A DNA stretch of 27,167 nt from Pseudobutyrivibrio sp. UBA1225 (GCA_002309345.1 DBWZ01000047.1:1-27167); one strand, 5' to 3'; counted from the first letter of the stretch, positions 1 to 7,888 are shown. Numbers and translations are program-made. Notes: generated by a model from the sequence alone, not told the origin.

Positions 1-23
1 TCTGCCAGTTCCGACACTTCCGC
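1..23 (-). tRNA. tRNA-Leu, 5' end only (cut by window edge)
   Basis: The reverse complement of the first 23 bases is identical to the first 23 bases of the complete tRNA-Leu gene at 2565-2649, covering the 7-base acceptor strand and most of the D arm. A promoter like that of the other copy lies just upstream. The anticodon is outside the window, so the isoacceptor is inferred only from this identity. Confidence 0.8.
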
Positions 24-61
24 AAAAAGTATGTGATTTGTATGCCTTAACGACAAGAAGT

Positions 62-90
62 ATATTATCAAAGGAACCGCCAATAGTCAA
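62..90 (-). promoter_or_regulatory. Promoter of the left tRNA-Leu gene
   Basis: On the minus strand TTGACT (85-90) is followed by a 17-bp spacer and TAATAT (62-67), with a TGA extended -10 just before the hexamer. The same -35, spacing and downstream TACTTCTTGTCGT sequence occur before the other tRNA-Leu gene. Confidence 0.75.
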
Positions 91-152
91 CGGTTTTACG
101 CAAAATAAAGTGTCTTACTTTAGTATAGTAAATCAGAAAATTCTGACACATC

Positions 153-1007
153 TTATTTACCTACTTTGATTCCCTTTTGCAGCAAAAACTGGTGCCATGG
201 CTCATAGCAGGATCCTTTTAAATGGACATCATCAGTGGTCCATTCTGCATTTAAACCACCGGTTTCATCATCTACAACTGTATTGATATCAAGATAAAAA
301 TACGTACTTCCATCAGCAAGAGCTTTAAGCGCATTATTTCGTATATCGATGTTTGGATTGTTGTAAAGCTCATCCTCTTCGCTTTTTTCTGCTGTGACAT
401 GCATAATACTAGTAATAAATATCACTGCATTAGGCTGTATCTGATGGATTCGGCTGATTACTTCCTGATATGCAGCTTGATAAATATTGGGATCTCCTGT
501 TCCTATTTCGTTTAGGCCAACCATAATATAAACCTTGGAAAAGTCCTTGTCCGCTATCGCTTCCCATAGTGATTGCTTTCTAGTCTTACTTCCGTCAATC
601 TCGATCCAACTTTCGTCTCTTATATCATAGATAGTGAGTGATTTTTTTGCATAGAAAGTCGCCCTTGAATCAATCGCTTCACAATACTGGGAAAGACCTA
701 CCATACGAGAATCACCTATAAATATAGCATCATCAAAATATGAATCATCAACTTGTATAAAGCTCTTTTCCTTTTTGTGATTGATATGTGCTGTGACAGG
801 TATATTTGCTGGAGCTTTGACCACAGGTTGACTCCAAGGATAAATTCCAGAAGCGGCCCCTTTAAGCACTATCGCAGAAGCTGGAAGCTGAATATAATTT
901 TTAAAATAGTCCGTATATAAGCTAGTGCGAGAATAAAGTCCTGTAACAGACAGACCAACTATGCTAATGACAATTAAACATAACAATAAATACTTCTTTG
1001 GATTCAT
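153..1007 (-). CDS. SGNH/GDSL-type hydrolase with N-terminal membrane anchor
   Basis: This 284-residue protein has one N-terminal hydrophobic segment (about residues 5-24) followed by an extracytoplasmic SGNH fold. Visible blocks are FIGDSRMVG with the nucleophile Ser (about residue 100), VGLNEIG, and DDVHLK near the end, supplying the Asp/His pair. It starts 16 bp after the stop of the MBOAT gene and is surely co-transcribed with it. MBOAT plus SGNH pairs usually move acyl groups to cell-surface polysaccharides: the MBOAT protein carries the acyl group over the membrane and the SGNH protein transfers or removes it. The substrate here is unknown. No convincing terminator was seen downstream. 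Confidence 0.8.
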   Translation of the reverse strand: MNPKKYLLLCLIVISIVGLSVTGLYSRTSLYTDYFKNYIQLPASAIVLKGAASGIYPWSQPVVKAPANIPVTAHINHKKEKSFIQVDDSYFDDAIFIGDSRMVGLSQYCEAIDSRATFYAKKSLTIYDIRDESWIEIDGSKTRKQSLWEAIADKDFSKVYIMVGLNEIGTGDPNIYQAAYQEVISRIHQIQPNAVIFITSIMHVTAEKSEEDELYNNPNIDIRNNALKALADGSTYFYLDINTVVDDETGGLNAEWTTDDVHLKGSCYEPWHQFLLQKGIKVGK

Positions 1008-1023
1008 AACATATATCTCTAAA

Positions 1024-2400
1024 CTAAAATCTAAGGTACATAAACGGATTGCCTGATGAATTCGCCAAACTGTAGATACTTATCCAAAACATGGCAAAAA
1101 TCAAAAGCACCATAAAAATATTGCTCTTGTGCTTGCGGTAAAAGCTTGTAAAAAATGGAAACACTAACACGAGAGCAGCTAATAAATAAAGGCCATAGTC
1201 CTTTAAGGCGTAAATGTAGTCATTACTATTGACTGCCACTCCCACATCCACAGCTGGAAACATTCTAAGAAGATAAACTCCTAAATCCTTAATTGAATGA
1301 ATGGCAAACACCACCCATGTCACTGGAATTAAAACCCATACATTGATGCGCCCTACAACCTTAAATAGCTTTGGCGACTTTGATATGACTAGTTTCTCAA
1401 ATATGATGATGATACAAAGCGCCCCAGACCAAATCGAAAAGTTTGGCGTAAATCCATGCCAAAGACCTGTAAGGACCCAAACAACTATTAAATTGAAGAC
1501 TGTACGGAGCTTGCCTTTGCGATTGCCTCCTAGCGGAAAATAAATGTAATCTCTGAACCATTCTCCCAAAGTGCTGTGCCACTTTCTGTAGAACTCGGAG
1601 ATAGATGCCGCAAAATAAGGCTGATTAAAGTTTTCAATAAAATCAAATCCAAGCATGATACCAAGGCCTGCTGCCATAAGGGAATAACCCCAAAAGTCAA
1701 AATATAGATTTAAGGAGTAGCTATAGGCGCCTAGCCAAGCCAAAGGTGTTGATATGCTTTCATATCCGATAGTTTTGATATCGTTCCACAAAACTGCGAT
1801 ATGATCAGCAAGCATAACCTTCATAAATAAGCCAATGGCAAAAAGCTTAAGTCCTTCTTCTATCTGAACAAGAACTTTGCTTAAACGTTCCTTGCGACTT
1901 GCATCAGATTTGCTCCAATACTGATTTGTAGCTAAATAATCGTATCTAGCAATTGGGCCCGCAATAATCTGTGGAAACATAAACAGATAAACTAAATAAT
2001 CACGAACACTTAGTGAGTCCACCTGGCCCTTGTACAAATCAACTTGATAGGAAATAAGCTTGAAAACAAAATAGCTTAGTCCAAGAGGAATTGCTATACC
2101 GAATTCGCGTCCCAAATCAAAGGCTCCACAAGCCTTGAATGCCACAAGCCAAATTACATCTATAGCAATGGCAAAACCAAGTACTACCTTGCTATGTTTT
2201 TTTGAATTAGCATAAGCAAATAATAAATTGAAAACAGCTCCAATTGCCATGACGGCGATGAGTATAGGCTCGTTTAGGTAATAAAAACCTAAACTGCCCA
2301 CAAGAAGCAGCCAAGGTCTTGCTTTAGCTGGTATAAGATAATATATAATCAAAAAGATTGGTATCAATCTTAAAATAAAGTTCAAATCCGCAAAAGTCAT
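1024..2400 (-). CDS. MBOAT family O-acyltransferase (AlgI/DltB-like)
   Basis: A polytopic membrane protein of 458 residues. It shows the hallmarks of the AlgI/DltB branch: an N-terminal LRLIPIFLIIYYLIP membrane segment, PQIIAGPIARYDYL, FYRKWHSTLGEWFRDYIYFP, and TGLWHGFTPNF with the conserved membrane-embedded His (about residue 314). The family transfers acyl groups from a cytoplasmic donor to an extracellular acceptor. A GGGAG ribosome site precedes the ATG. The downstream SGNH gene is its partner. There is no ligase or carrier protein next to it, so the donor is more likely an acyl-CoA such as acetyl-CoA than a carrier-bound amino acid; this is inference. A weak -10-like TATACT lies at 2431-2436. 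Confidence 0.88.
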   Translation of the reverse strand: MTFADLNFILRLIPIFLIIYYLIPAKARPWLLLVGSLGFYYLNEPILIAVMAIGAVFNLLFAYANSKKHSKVVLGFAIAIDVIWLVAFKACGAFDLGREFGIAIPLGLSYFVFKLISYQVDLYKGQVDSLSVRDYLVYLFMFPQIIAGPIARYDYLATNQYWSKSDASRKERLSKVLVQIEEGLKLFAIGLFMKVMLADHIAVLWNDIKTIGYESISTPLAWLGAYSYSLNLYFDFWGYSLMAAGLGIMLGFDFIENFNQPYFAASISEFYRKWHSTLGEWFRDYIYFPLGGNRKGKLRTVFNLIVVWVLTGLWHGFTPNFSIWSGALCIIIIFEKLVISKSPKLFKVVGRINVWVLIPVTWVVFAIHSIKDLGVYLLRMFPAVDVGVAVNSNDYIYALKDYGLYLLAALVLVFPFFTSFYRKHKSNIFMVLLIFAMFWISIYSLANSSGNPFMYLRF

Positions 2401-2504
2401 AGATTCTCTCCCGATTAAGCACTATGTAATAGTATACATTTTTTAGATAAGTTAATGAAGGTGATTTTTCCATAAAAATTTACGAATATTTTAAAATATA
2501 AGTG

Positions 2505-2533
2505 TTGACTATCAACGATTACTTTGATATTAT
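2505..2533 (+). promoter_or_regulatory. Promoter of tRNA-Leu(AAG)
   Basis: TTGACT (2505-2510), a 17-bp spacer and TATTAT (2528-2533), with a TGA extended -10 immediately before. The tRNA begins 31 bases after the -10 hexamer. Confidence 0.8.
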
Positions 2534-2564
2534 ACTTCTTGTCGTCAAGACAAATAAGGAATGA

Positions 2565-2649
2565 GCGGAAGTGTCGGAACTGGCAGACGAGCAAGACTAA
2601 GGATCTTGTGCTCATTGCGAGCGTGCGGGTTCAAGTCCCGCCTTCCGCA
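2565..2649 (+). tRNA. tRNA-Leu, anticodon AAG
   Basis: An 85-base type II tRNA. The acceptor strands GCGGAAG/CTTCCGC pair fully. The anticodon stem CAAGA/TCTTG encloses the loop CTAAGGA, with anticodon AAG at 2599-2601. A long variable arm (GCTC/GAGC) and a T arm GCGGG-TTCAAGT-CCCGC follow. The discriminator base is A2649 and CCA is not encoded. The type II shape and anticodon both give leucine. Confidence 0.96.
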
Positions 2650-2651
2650 TC

Positions 2652-2692
2652 AAAAAAGATAACTAGAGCATAAAGCTCTAGTTATCTTTTTT
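2652..2692. terminator. Bidirectional terminator between tRNA-Leu and dtd operon
   Basis: A perfect 18-base inverted repeat (2652-2669 and 2675-2692) with a five-base loop. It ends in a T run on both strands, so it can stop the plus-strand tRNA transcript and the minus-strand dlt-like operon. Confidence 0.9.
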
Positions 2693-2693
2693 T

Positions 2694-2740
2694 GTGCCGA
2701 AGAGACCCTTGAAGCCCGGGCTTCAAGGTCTCCTCGGCAC
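2694..2740. repeat. Long GC-rich hairpin
   Basis: Arms 2694-2717 and 2718-2740 are complementary except for one mismatch and one bulged C, with GCCCGGGC at the centre. It directly follows the terminator T run. The stem is far longer than needed for termination. It may be part of a repeat family or of a structured transcript end; its function is unknown. Confidence 0.7.
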
Positions 2741-2743
2741 AAG

Positions 2744-2906
2744 TGCCTTCGTCGTTCACGGGAAGGCGCACATATATAATGCCACTTCGTGGCTGATGTG
2801 CGCCGTGGGAAACGAAAATAGCAATGGACAATGCTATTTTCATTTCCTTCTCCCGCCTTCCGCTTTAGCGAAATAGTGCGCTTTCCCGATTGCCTTCGTC
2901 GTTCAC
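2744..2906. repeat. MITE-like element: inverted ends inside 16-bp direct repeats
   Basis: The 16-mer TGCCTTCGTCGTTCAC occurs at 2744-2759 and exactly again at 2891-2906. Just inside lie near-perfect inverted ends CGGGAAGGCGCAC (2759-2771) and GTGCGCTTTCCCG (2876-2888), 12 of 13 matching. The interior folds further: a GGCGCACAT/ATGTGCGCC stem with an inner GCCAC/GTGGC hairpin (2765-2804), and a 16-bp stem with one mismatch (2808-2823 with 2832-2847). No coding frame is convincing. It could be a non-autonomous mobile repeat, or the structured 3' region of the operon mRNA. Confidence 0.6.
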
Positions 2907-2914
2907 CGACAACT

Positions 2915-3364
2915 TCAACAAATCTGCTCCGAATCCAGCACTATAGTGAAAGGTCCATCGTTTACTAACGATACCTTCATATCAGCTCCAAACTCTCCTG
3001 TCTCAGTGTGGTACCCAGCCTCACGGCACTTAGAAATAATGTATTCGTACATTTCATTTGCCATATCTGGCGCACCGGCCTCTATGAAGGAAGGTCTGTA
3101 GCCCTTCTTGCAATTTGCGTAAAGAGTAAACTGAGAAATAAGTAAAAGCTCTCCGCCCACATCTGTAAGAGACAAATTAATCTTGTCGTTTTCATCGTCA
3201 AAAATACGAAGTCCCAATAGCTTCTTTACCATCTTGTCAGCTATCTCTTTTGTATCCTCGCCAGAGACTCCTATAAGTACAAGAAATCCCTTTTTTATTT
3301 GACCTATAGTATTACCATCTACAGCTACTGATGCCTCATTTACTCTTTGAACAACAAACTTCAT
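2915..3364 (-). CDS. dtd: D-aminoacyl-tRNA deacylase (D-Tyr-tRNA deacylase)
   Basis: A full-length 149-residue cytosolic enzyme that hydrolyses D-amino acids (and glycine on tRNA-Ala) from mischarged tRNAs. The two family signatures are present: SQFTLYA at residues 77-83 and NDGPFT at 135-140, which holds the Gly-cisPro pair that reads chirality. It starts 11 bp after the SGNH gene with a GAGG ribosome site, so it is the last gene of the dlt-like operon. In Firmicutes dtd often sits next to relA. Its place here, behind a racemase and a DltA-like ligase, suggests protection of translation from a D-amino acid pool made by the operon; that link is inference. Confidence 0.95.
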   Translation of the reverse strand: MKFVVQRVNEASVAVDGNTIGQIKKGFLVLIGVSGEDTKEIADKMVKKLLGLRIFDDENDKINLSLTDVGGELLLISQFTLYANCKKGYRPSFIEAGAPDMANEMYEYIISKCREAGYHTETGEFGADMKVSLVNDGPFTIVLDSEQIC

Positions 3365-3375
3365 GCTTTACCTCA

Positions 3376-4434
3376 TTATTTCTTTTTGCCGTTTACCGAA
3401 CCGTATAGCTCAAGATTCTTTTCCTGCTTAGCTTTTTCTTTATCATATCTTTTAATAACGCCTGACCAATACTTTTCAAGCTTGTCTTCACCACGTCTAT
3501 CGGGCACCTTGAATTCTTCTTGCAAAATTTTACCAAAGTAGCTTGATAACTTCTTTGCGCCAGAAAGATTTAAGTGAAGTCCGCCATCGTAAGTGTCTTT
3601 ACTCCAGTCGAGACCAATATCATTCATATGATCCAAGAAATTAATATATGTTAGATTATTAGCCTTGGCATAATCTACCATTTGCTTATCCCACTGATTG
3701 TACCAAACCGGATATAGGGATGGCGCCTTAACCAAAATCAACTCCACATTATTAGTTTTGCAAAGCTTAGTAAGCATGTTCAAATACATGTATGCATTAC
3801 TTCCGAAGGTATAATCAATCTTCGGTATACCTTCTGGCACACTATCTGGAGCCCTACTGTCGACTCGCATATAATAGCCGTTAAAAGACACCTTGTTTCG
3901 GTGGAACATATACTCAAAGTCATCTGTGCCTAAGTCACTCCAACGACTGTGATAACGTAATAACGGAAATACGTAATCGATAAAATGCTCCTCATAGGTC
4001 ATAGACGCCTTGATAGAATCAATTTTTGAATCACTCCATCTCATGCCATCTAATGTCATTCGATTGTAGGCCTCGCTTTGAGGATTGTTGTATTGCATAG
4101 AAAGCACGTTAAAGACAATCACATCTGGATGCTCTCTTTTGATAGTTTCCTCTGCAAGATAATATGACTGCCAGATAAGCTGCTGGGCACTCCCGCGGAC
4201 ATATGAGTTGATACCATATTCCTTCCATAAATCAACCGGCGAAATGTTCTCATATAACTCGCAATCGCCAATGAATACTACGTTGTGATCAGTTGGATCA
4301 TCATAGTATTCACCAATCATGGCACCCTCGAGAATACCTGTCATATATTTAGGTTCTAGAAGCTTGGTGGCTAAAAACAGACCCAAAACAATTATAATCA
4401 AAAAGATAGCCACAGGCTTTTTTGTTTTCTTCAT
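3376..4434 (-). CDS. DltD-like SGNH-fold protein with Cys in place of the nucleophilic Ser
   Basis: A 352-residue protein with one N-terminal membrane segment (about 8-24) and an extracytoplasmic SGNH-like domain. Block I reads VFIGDCELYENISP, so Cys58 (codon TGC) stands where SGNH enzymes have Ser. The last block, DGGLHLNLSGA, supplies Asp and His. The C-terminus is a charged tail ending in KKK. Its place directly after the MBOAT gene matches that of DltD in dlt operons, where DltD completes D-alanyl transfer to teichoic acid. It is not clearly homologous to classical DltD over its length. A thiol-based transfer through an acyl-Cys intermediate is possible, but a purely structural role cannot be excluded. 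Confidence 0.75.
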   Translation of the reverse strand: MKKTKKPVAIFLIIIVLGLFLATKLLEPKYMTGILEGAMIGEYYDDPTDHNVVFIGDCELYENISPVDLWKEYGINSYVRGSAQQLIWQSYYLAEETIKREHPDVIVFNVLSMQYNNPQSEAYNRMTLDGMRWSDSKIDSIKASMTYEEHFIDYVFPLLRYHSRWSDLGTDDFEYMFHRNKVSFNGYYMRVDSRAPDSVPEGIPKIDYTFGSNAYMYLNMLTKLCKTNNVELILVKAPSLYPVWYNQWDKQMVDYAKANNLTYINFLDHMNDIGLDWSKDTYDGGLHLNLSGAKKLSSYFGKILQEEFKVPDRRGEDKLEKYWSGVIKRYDKEKAKQEKNLELYGSVNGKKK

Positions 4435-4464
4435 TTAATACACCTCTTCTTCCCTAAAGAAGAT

Positions 4465-6057
4465 TTAGAATTGATTATATATAAACTGGCTAGCTGAGTA
4501 TCCAATACCGTAGGCACCAAATATGAGCGTCACCATAAATAAACCATACCAAATAGCAAATCTGCGAGCTGCAGAAAGCTCAGCAATTTTCTCGCGAACG
4601 CTGCCACTTCGCTGAATCAAGCTGACAGCTATAAGAATTACCATAGCAATAAACACAACAACATAGTCTGCAATTGTGATTCCCAAATCCGTAAATGCGT
4701 TAACACTTAATTGGGACAGTCTAGCTTTAGTGAAGATGCTGCCAAACATCTTGAATGTAAGCGGAACATCTCTGTAACAGTCAAACATACGAAGACTAGA
4801 CATTATAAGCACTGTACGGATAACCTGGAACAACTTCCAACCAAATGTACCGGCCACCTTTACCTTAGAGTGGAACCAACGATAGAATGGCTCTAGTTCC
4901 TGCGAAATCATTATAACTACAAAGTTACCAAGTCCCCATACGATGAAGTTCCAGCTTGCACCGTGCCAGATACCTGTTGTAAACCACACAATAAAGCTCG
5001 ATAGGTAAACCGGTACTCTCTTACCGAGATTATTTCCTAGAACGCTACGGCTTTTTTTAGAAAGCTTCATCATAAATTGACTAGCAGATATTGGATAGAA
5101 AATGTAGTCGGTAAACCATGTACCCATGGTGATATGCCAACGATTCCAGTATTCTTTGATATTCTTTGAAAAATATGGGCGAATAAAGTTTTCTGTAACC
5201 TTGATTCCCATCGTCTCTGCCACACCAATAGTGATATCAATACCACCTGTAAAGTCGGCATACAGCTGAAGTGCATAGAACATCGCACCTGCAAAAGCAT
5301 ACCATCCATTGTATTTATCAGGCTCTTGTATGATAGCCTGAACAGGCACAAGGATTCTTTCTGCAATAACAAGCTTCTTGAAAAAGCCCCAAAGGATTCT
5401 TTCTAAACCAAATGAAACTGTACGCCAATCAAATCTGTGCTCTTCGAATAATGTCTTGCTCAAGTCGTCGTATCTACTGATAGGACCCTGAACAAGCTGT
5501 GGGAAGAATGATACAAACAACGCAAATTTAAAGATGCTTCGCTGTGCCTCAAACTTGCCATTGTACACGTCAATAAGATATCCCATTGTCTGGAAGGTAT
5601 AAAACGAAATACCCATTGGAATAACCAAATCAACAAATGACAATGTGCCTTTATTACCAACAGCATTCAAAATTGAATTGATGTTTGAAATTGTAAAGTT
5701 GGTATACTTTGTAACAGCAAGAATACCTAAATTGAAAAGCAGACAGCACAAAAAAATCTTTTTCTCGACAGCATGAGCTTTGGCTTTAGCGGCCTTTCTC
5801 TCGTCCTTTTCCATCTCCTTCTTGTGTTCTTTAAACCACGCATCAAAGGAGGACTTTTTGTCTGAGATTGCTCGTGCAGCAAAAAAAGTGCTGACTGTGG
5901 TAATCGCAATAAAAATTAAATATCTAGGATCTGCTATAAAGTAGAAAACGTAACTTGAAATAAGCAGGAAAGACCACTGGGCCTTTCCTCTCAATAAGTA
6001 ATAGATTAAAAATACTACTAGCAAAAATCCTAAGAATTCATAGCTGGTAAATAACAT
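4465..6057 (-). CDS. dltB: DltB-like MBOAT acyltransferase
   Basis: A 530-residue polytopic membrane protein. Motifs include FFPQLVQGPISRYDDL, YWNRWHITMGTWFTDYIFYP and TTGIWHGASWNF with the conserved His (about residue 365). DltB takes an aminoacyl group from the phosphopantetheine of the carrier protein and passes it to the outer face. The gene begins four bases after the stop of the carrier-protein gene and is followed by the SGNH gene, the same order as dltC-dltB/D units. It has a lysine/glutamate-rich cytoplasmic insert at about residues 67-97, which may be a docking loop. It is longer than typical DltB (about 400 residues). The symbol is used by similarity only. Confidence 0.85.
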   Translation of the reverse strand: MLFTSYEFLGFLLVVFLIYYLLRGKAQWSFLLISSYVFYFIADPRYLIFIAITTVSTFFAARAISDKKSSFDAWFKEHKKEMEKDERKAAKAKAHAVEKKIFLCCLLFNLGILAVTKYTNFTISNINSILNAVGNKGTLSFVDLVIPMGISFYTFQTMGYLIDVYNGKFEAQRSIFKFALFVSFFPQLVQGPISRYDDLSKTLFEEHRFDWRTVSFGLERILWGFFKKLVIAERILVPVQAIIQEPDKYNGWYAFAGAMFYALQLYADFTGGIDITIGVAETMGIKVTENFIRPYFSKNIKEYWNRWHITMGTWFTDYIFYPISASQFMMKLSKKSRSVLGNNLGKRVPVYLSSFIVWFTTGIWHGASWNFIVWGLGNFVVIMISQELEPFYRWFHSKVKVAGTFGWKLFQVIRTVLIMSSLRMFDCYRDVPLTFKMFGSIFTKARLSQLSVNAFTDLGITIADYVVVFIAMVILIAVSLIQRSGSVREKIAELSAARRFAIWYGLFMVTLIFGAYGIGYSASQFIYNQF

Positions 6058-6061
6058 TTAA

Positions 6062-6295
6062 TTAATCCTCGTCGTCAAGTTTTTCCTTGATAAGTGCATA
6101 AATTGCCTCTGCAGAATTAAAGTTTTCTGGAGTAAGCTCTGAAGCACCGATTGTTACATCAAATTCCTCATTAATCTCTGAAATCAGAGAAACAATGTCA
6201 AAGGAATCCAAGATTCCGCCATCAACCAAATCTGTAGCTGTAGCAAAATCTACCTCAGGATGTAAGTCACTTAAAATCTCCAATAATTCGTTCAT
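6062..6295 (-). CDS. dltC: DltC-like acyl/aminoacyl carrier protein
   Basis: A 77-residue acidic four-helix carrier protein. The phosphopantetheine site is Ser31 in GGILDSFDIVSL, with hydrophobic residues after the Ser as in DltC. An AGGAGG ribosome site precedes the ATG. It lies between the ligase and the MBOAT gene, so it should carry the activated amino acid as a thioester from ligase to membrane. A general fatty-acid ACP role is unlikely given the neighbours. Confidence 0.9.
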   Translation of the reverse strand: MNELLEILSDLHPEVDFATATDLVDGGILDSFDIVSLISEINEEFDVTIGASELTPENFNSAEAIYALIKEKLDDED

Positions 6296-6362
6296 TATTA
6301 AATTCCTCCTACATAAAAAATATATTTATAAATTTGTATTTGCAAGATAAATCTGTGCGCCC

Positions 6363-7874
6363 TTATTTTTTATTATACATATTAGTAAGGGTCACGCGGT
6401 CAATTTTACCATTTGCTGTAAACGGCATCTCTTCAAGTCGATTAACCTTGTTAGGCAGCATATACCTTGGGAGCTTAGACTTAAGAGCCTTAATTAAATC
6501 ACCCTCTGTGATATCTCCAACATAGTAAAGCACTATCTTGCCCTGCTCTTTGGCGTAGATACAACCAGAAAGCTTTATCTCTGGAACAAGATTTACGTTC
6601 GCCTCGATTTCCCCAAGCTCAATACGATGTCCCATGTGCTTAATCTGGAAATCCTTACGAGAATGGAACACAAGCTCGCCTCGCTCGTTGATATGACCCA
6701 TATCACCGGTGCGATAGATGATTTCTGGGTACGCAGTGTTCAACGGATTTTGAACGTAAGCCTCACTAGTCTTTTCAGGATTGTTGTAATAACCCAATGT
6801 TACCGACGTGCCACGGATGCAAATCTCACCCTGCTCACCTTGTTTGGCTAGAGTGTTATCTTCCTTCAATAACAGAATTTCCGTGTTCTTAAATGGAAAT
6901 CCAACCGGAATAACTTCATCGTCAGCAAACTCTCTTTCAACTGGATAATAGCAACACATGCCGGTGCCCTCTGTAGGACCGTATAAGTTAAAGAACTTTG
7001 CCTCTGGCACTGCTGCCCTCCAAAGTCTGAATTGCTTGATTGGGAACACTTCACTACCAAAAGCGATAGTCTTCAGAGTATGAGGTACCACCGTATCAAA
7101 GGTTGCAAAAGCACTAATCATAGTTAACGCTGAAACAACCCAGCAAACAGTGTTGATATTATGCTCGTTGATGTATTCCACAAGCTTGATTGGGAACATA
7201 AAATATGAATGTGGAATCAAATATGTGGTAGCACCAAACTTAAGAGTTGGATAAAGCTCTTTGAGACATGCGTCAAAATAAAGTGGCGTCTGGTTACCGA
7301 AAACTGTATCCTCATTAAAACCAAGAGTCTCAGAAAGCTGCTCGATATAATCAATAACTGATCTGTGACAAGCACAAACACCCTTTGGCACGCCAGTAGA
7401 ACCTGACGTAAATACGATATAGATTGGATCAGTATCGATTGTTCTCTTTCTGACCTGAGCCAAAGCCTGCACATCAGCGGCAGTCTGGCTAATCTCTGAG
7501 AAAAGCACTATATCCGCTTTGTAATCAAAATCATTTGCAATATCTATTGTTGAATCGTCGCAGATTATAACTCGCGGCTTGCAATTGTCTAAAATAAGAT
7601 TGATTCGAGTTGCTGGCATTTCGCTATCGATTGGTACGTAATAGCATCCAGCATTTATTACTCCAAAAAATGTTGCAATAGTATTTGGGCTTTTTTTCAT
7701 AAATACTATTACTGGTTCTCTGTTGCATCCTTTATTTAAAAGGCCTGTTCCCACAGAATCCATGATTCTTTTCACATCTGCAAATGACAGCTCAACCTGA
7801 TCATCCGCATATGCGATTTTGTCTGGGACTCTCTGTAAGCTGCCCTCCAAATAATCTAGTACATTGTTTTGCAT
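6363..7874 (-). CDS. dltA: DltA-like amino acid-activating ligase (adenylation enzyme)
   Basis: A 503-residue stand-alone adenylation enzyme that makes an aminoacyl-AMP and loads the carrier protein. Core motifs are complete: FTSGSTGVPKG (155-165), YFDACLKELYP (199-209), LYGPTEGTG (297-305), YRTGDMGH (387-394), and TANGKID with catalytic Lys490. Asp201 is the residue that binds the substrate amino group, so the substrate is an amino acid. Aligned by eye to DltA, the chirality-selecting Cys (FLFCGEVL region) is Gly273, and pocket position 239 (gramicidin synthetase numbering) is Lys205. Its specificity may therefore differ from D-alanine. A TTGCAA/TATTTT pair in the 67-bp gap after this gene could be an internal promoter for dltC. 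Confidence 0.87.
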   Translation of the reverse strand: MQNNVLDYLEGSLQRVPDKIAYADDQVELSFADVKRIMDSVGTGLLNKGCNREPVIVFMKKSPNTIATFFGVINAGCYYVPIDSEMPATRINLILDNCKPRVIICDDSTIDIANDFDYKADIVLFSEISQTAADVQALAQVRKRTIDTDPIYIVFTSGSTGVPKGVCACHRSVIDYIEQLSETLGFNEDTVFGNQTPLYFDACLKELYPTLKFGATTYLIPHSYFMFPIKLVEYINEHNINTVCWVVSALTMISAFATFDTVVPHTLKTIAFGSEVFPIKQFRLWRAAVPEAKFFNLYGPTEGTGMCCYYPVEREFADDEVIPVGFPFKNTEILLLKEDNTLAKQGEQGEICIRGTSVTLGYYNNPEKTSEAYVQNPLNTAYPEIIYRTGDMGHINERGELVFHSRKDFQIKHMGHRIELGEIEANVNLVPEIKLSGCIYAKEQGKIVLYYVGDITEGDLIKALKSKLPRYMLPNKVNRLEEMPFTANGKIDRVTLTNMYNKK

Positions 7875-7888
7875 TTGACACCTCTTAG

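Noticed and set aside
2694..2876. 60-residue plus-strand frame in the repeat region
   Set aside because: It runs through the hairpins and inverted repeats, so its open state is explained by structure; no ribosome site or homology.
2744..2906. CRISPR-like repeats
   Set aside because: Only two copies of the 16-mer, with a 131-bp interval and inverted ends; no array and no cas genes.
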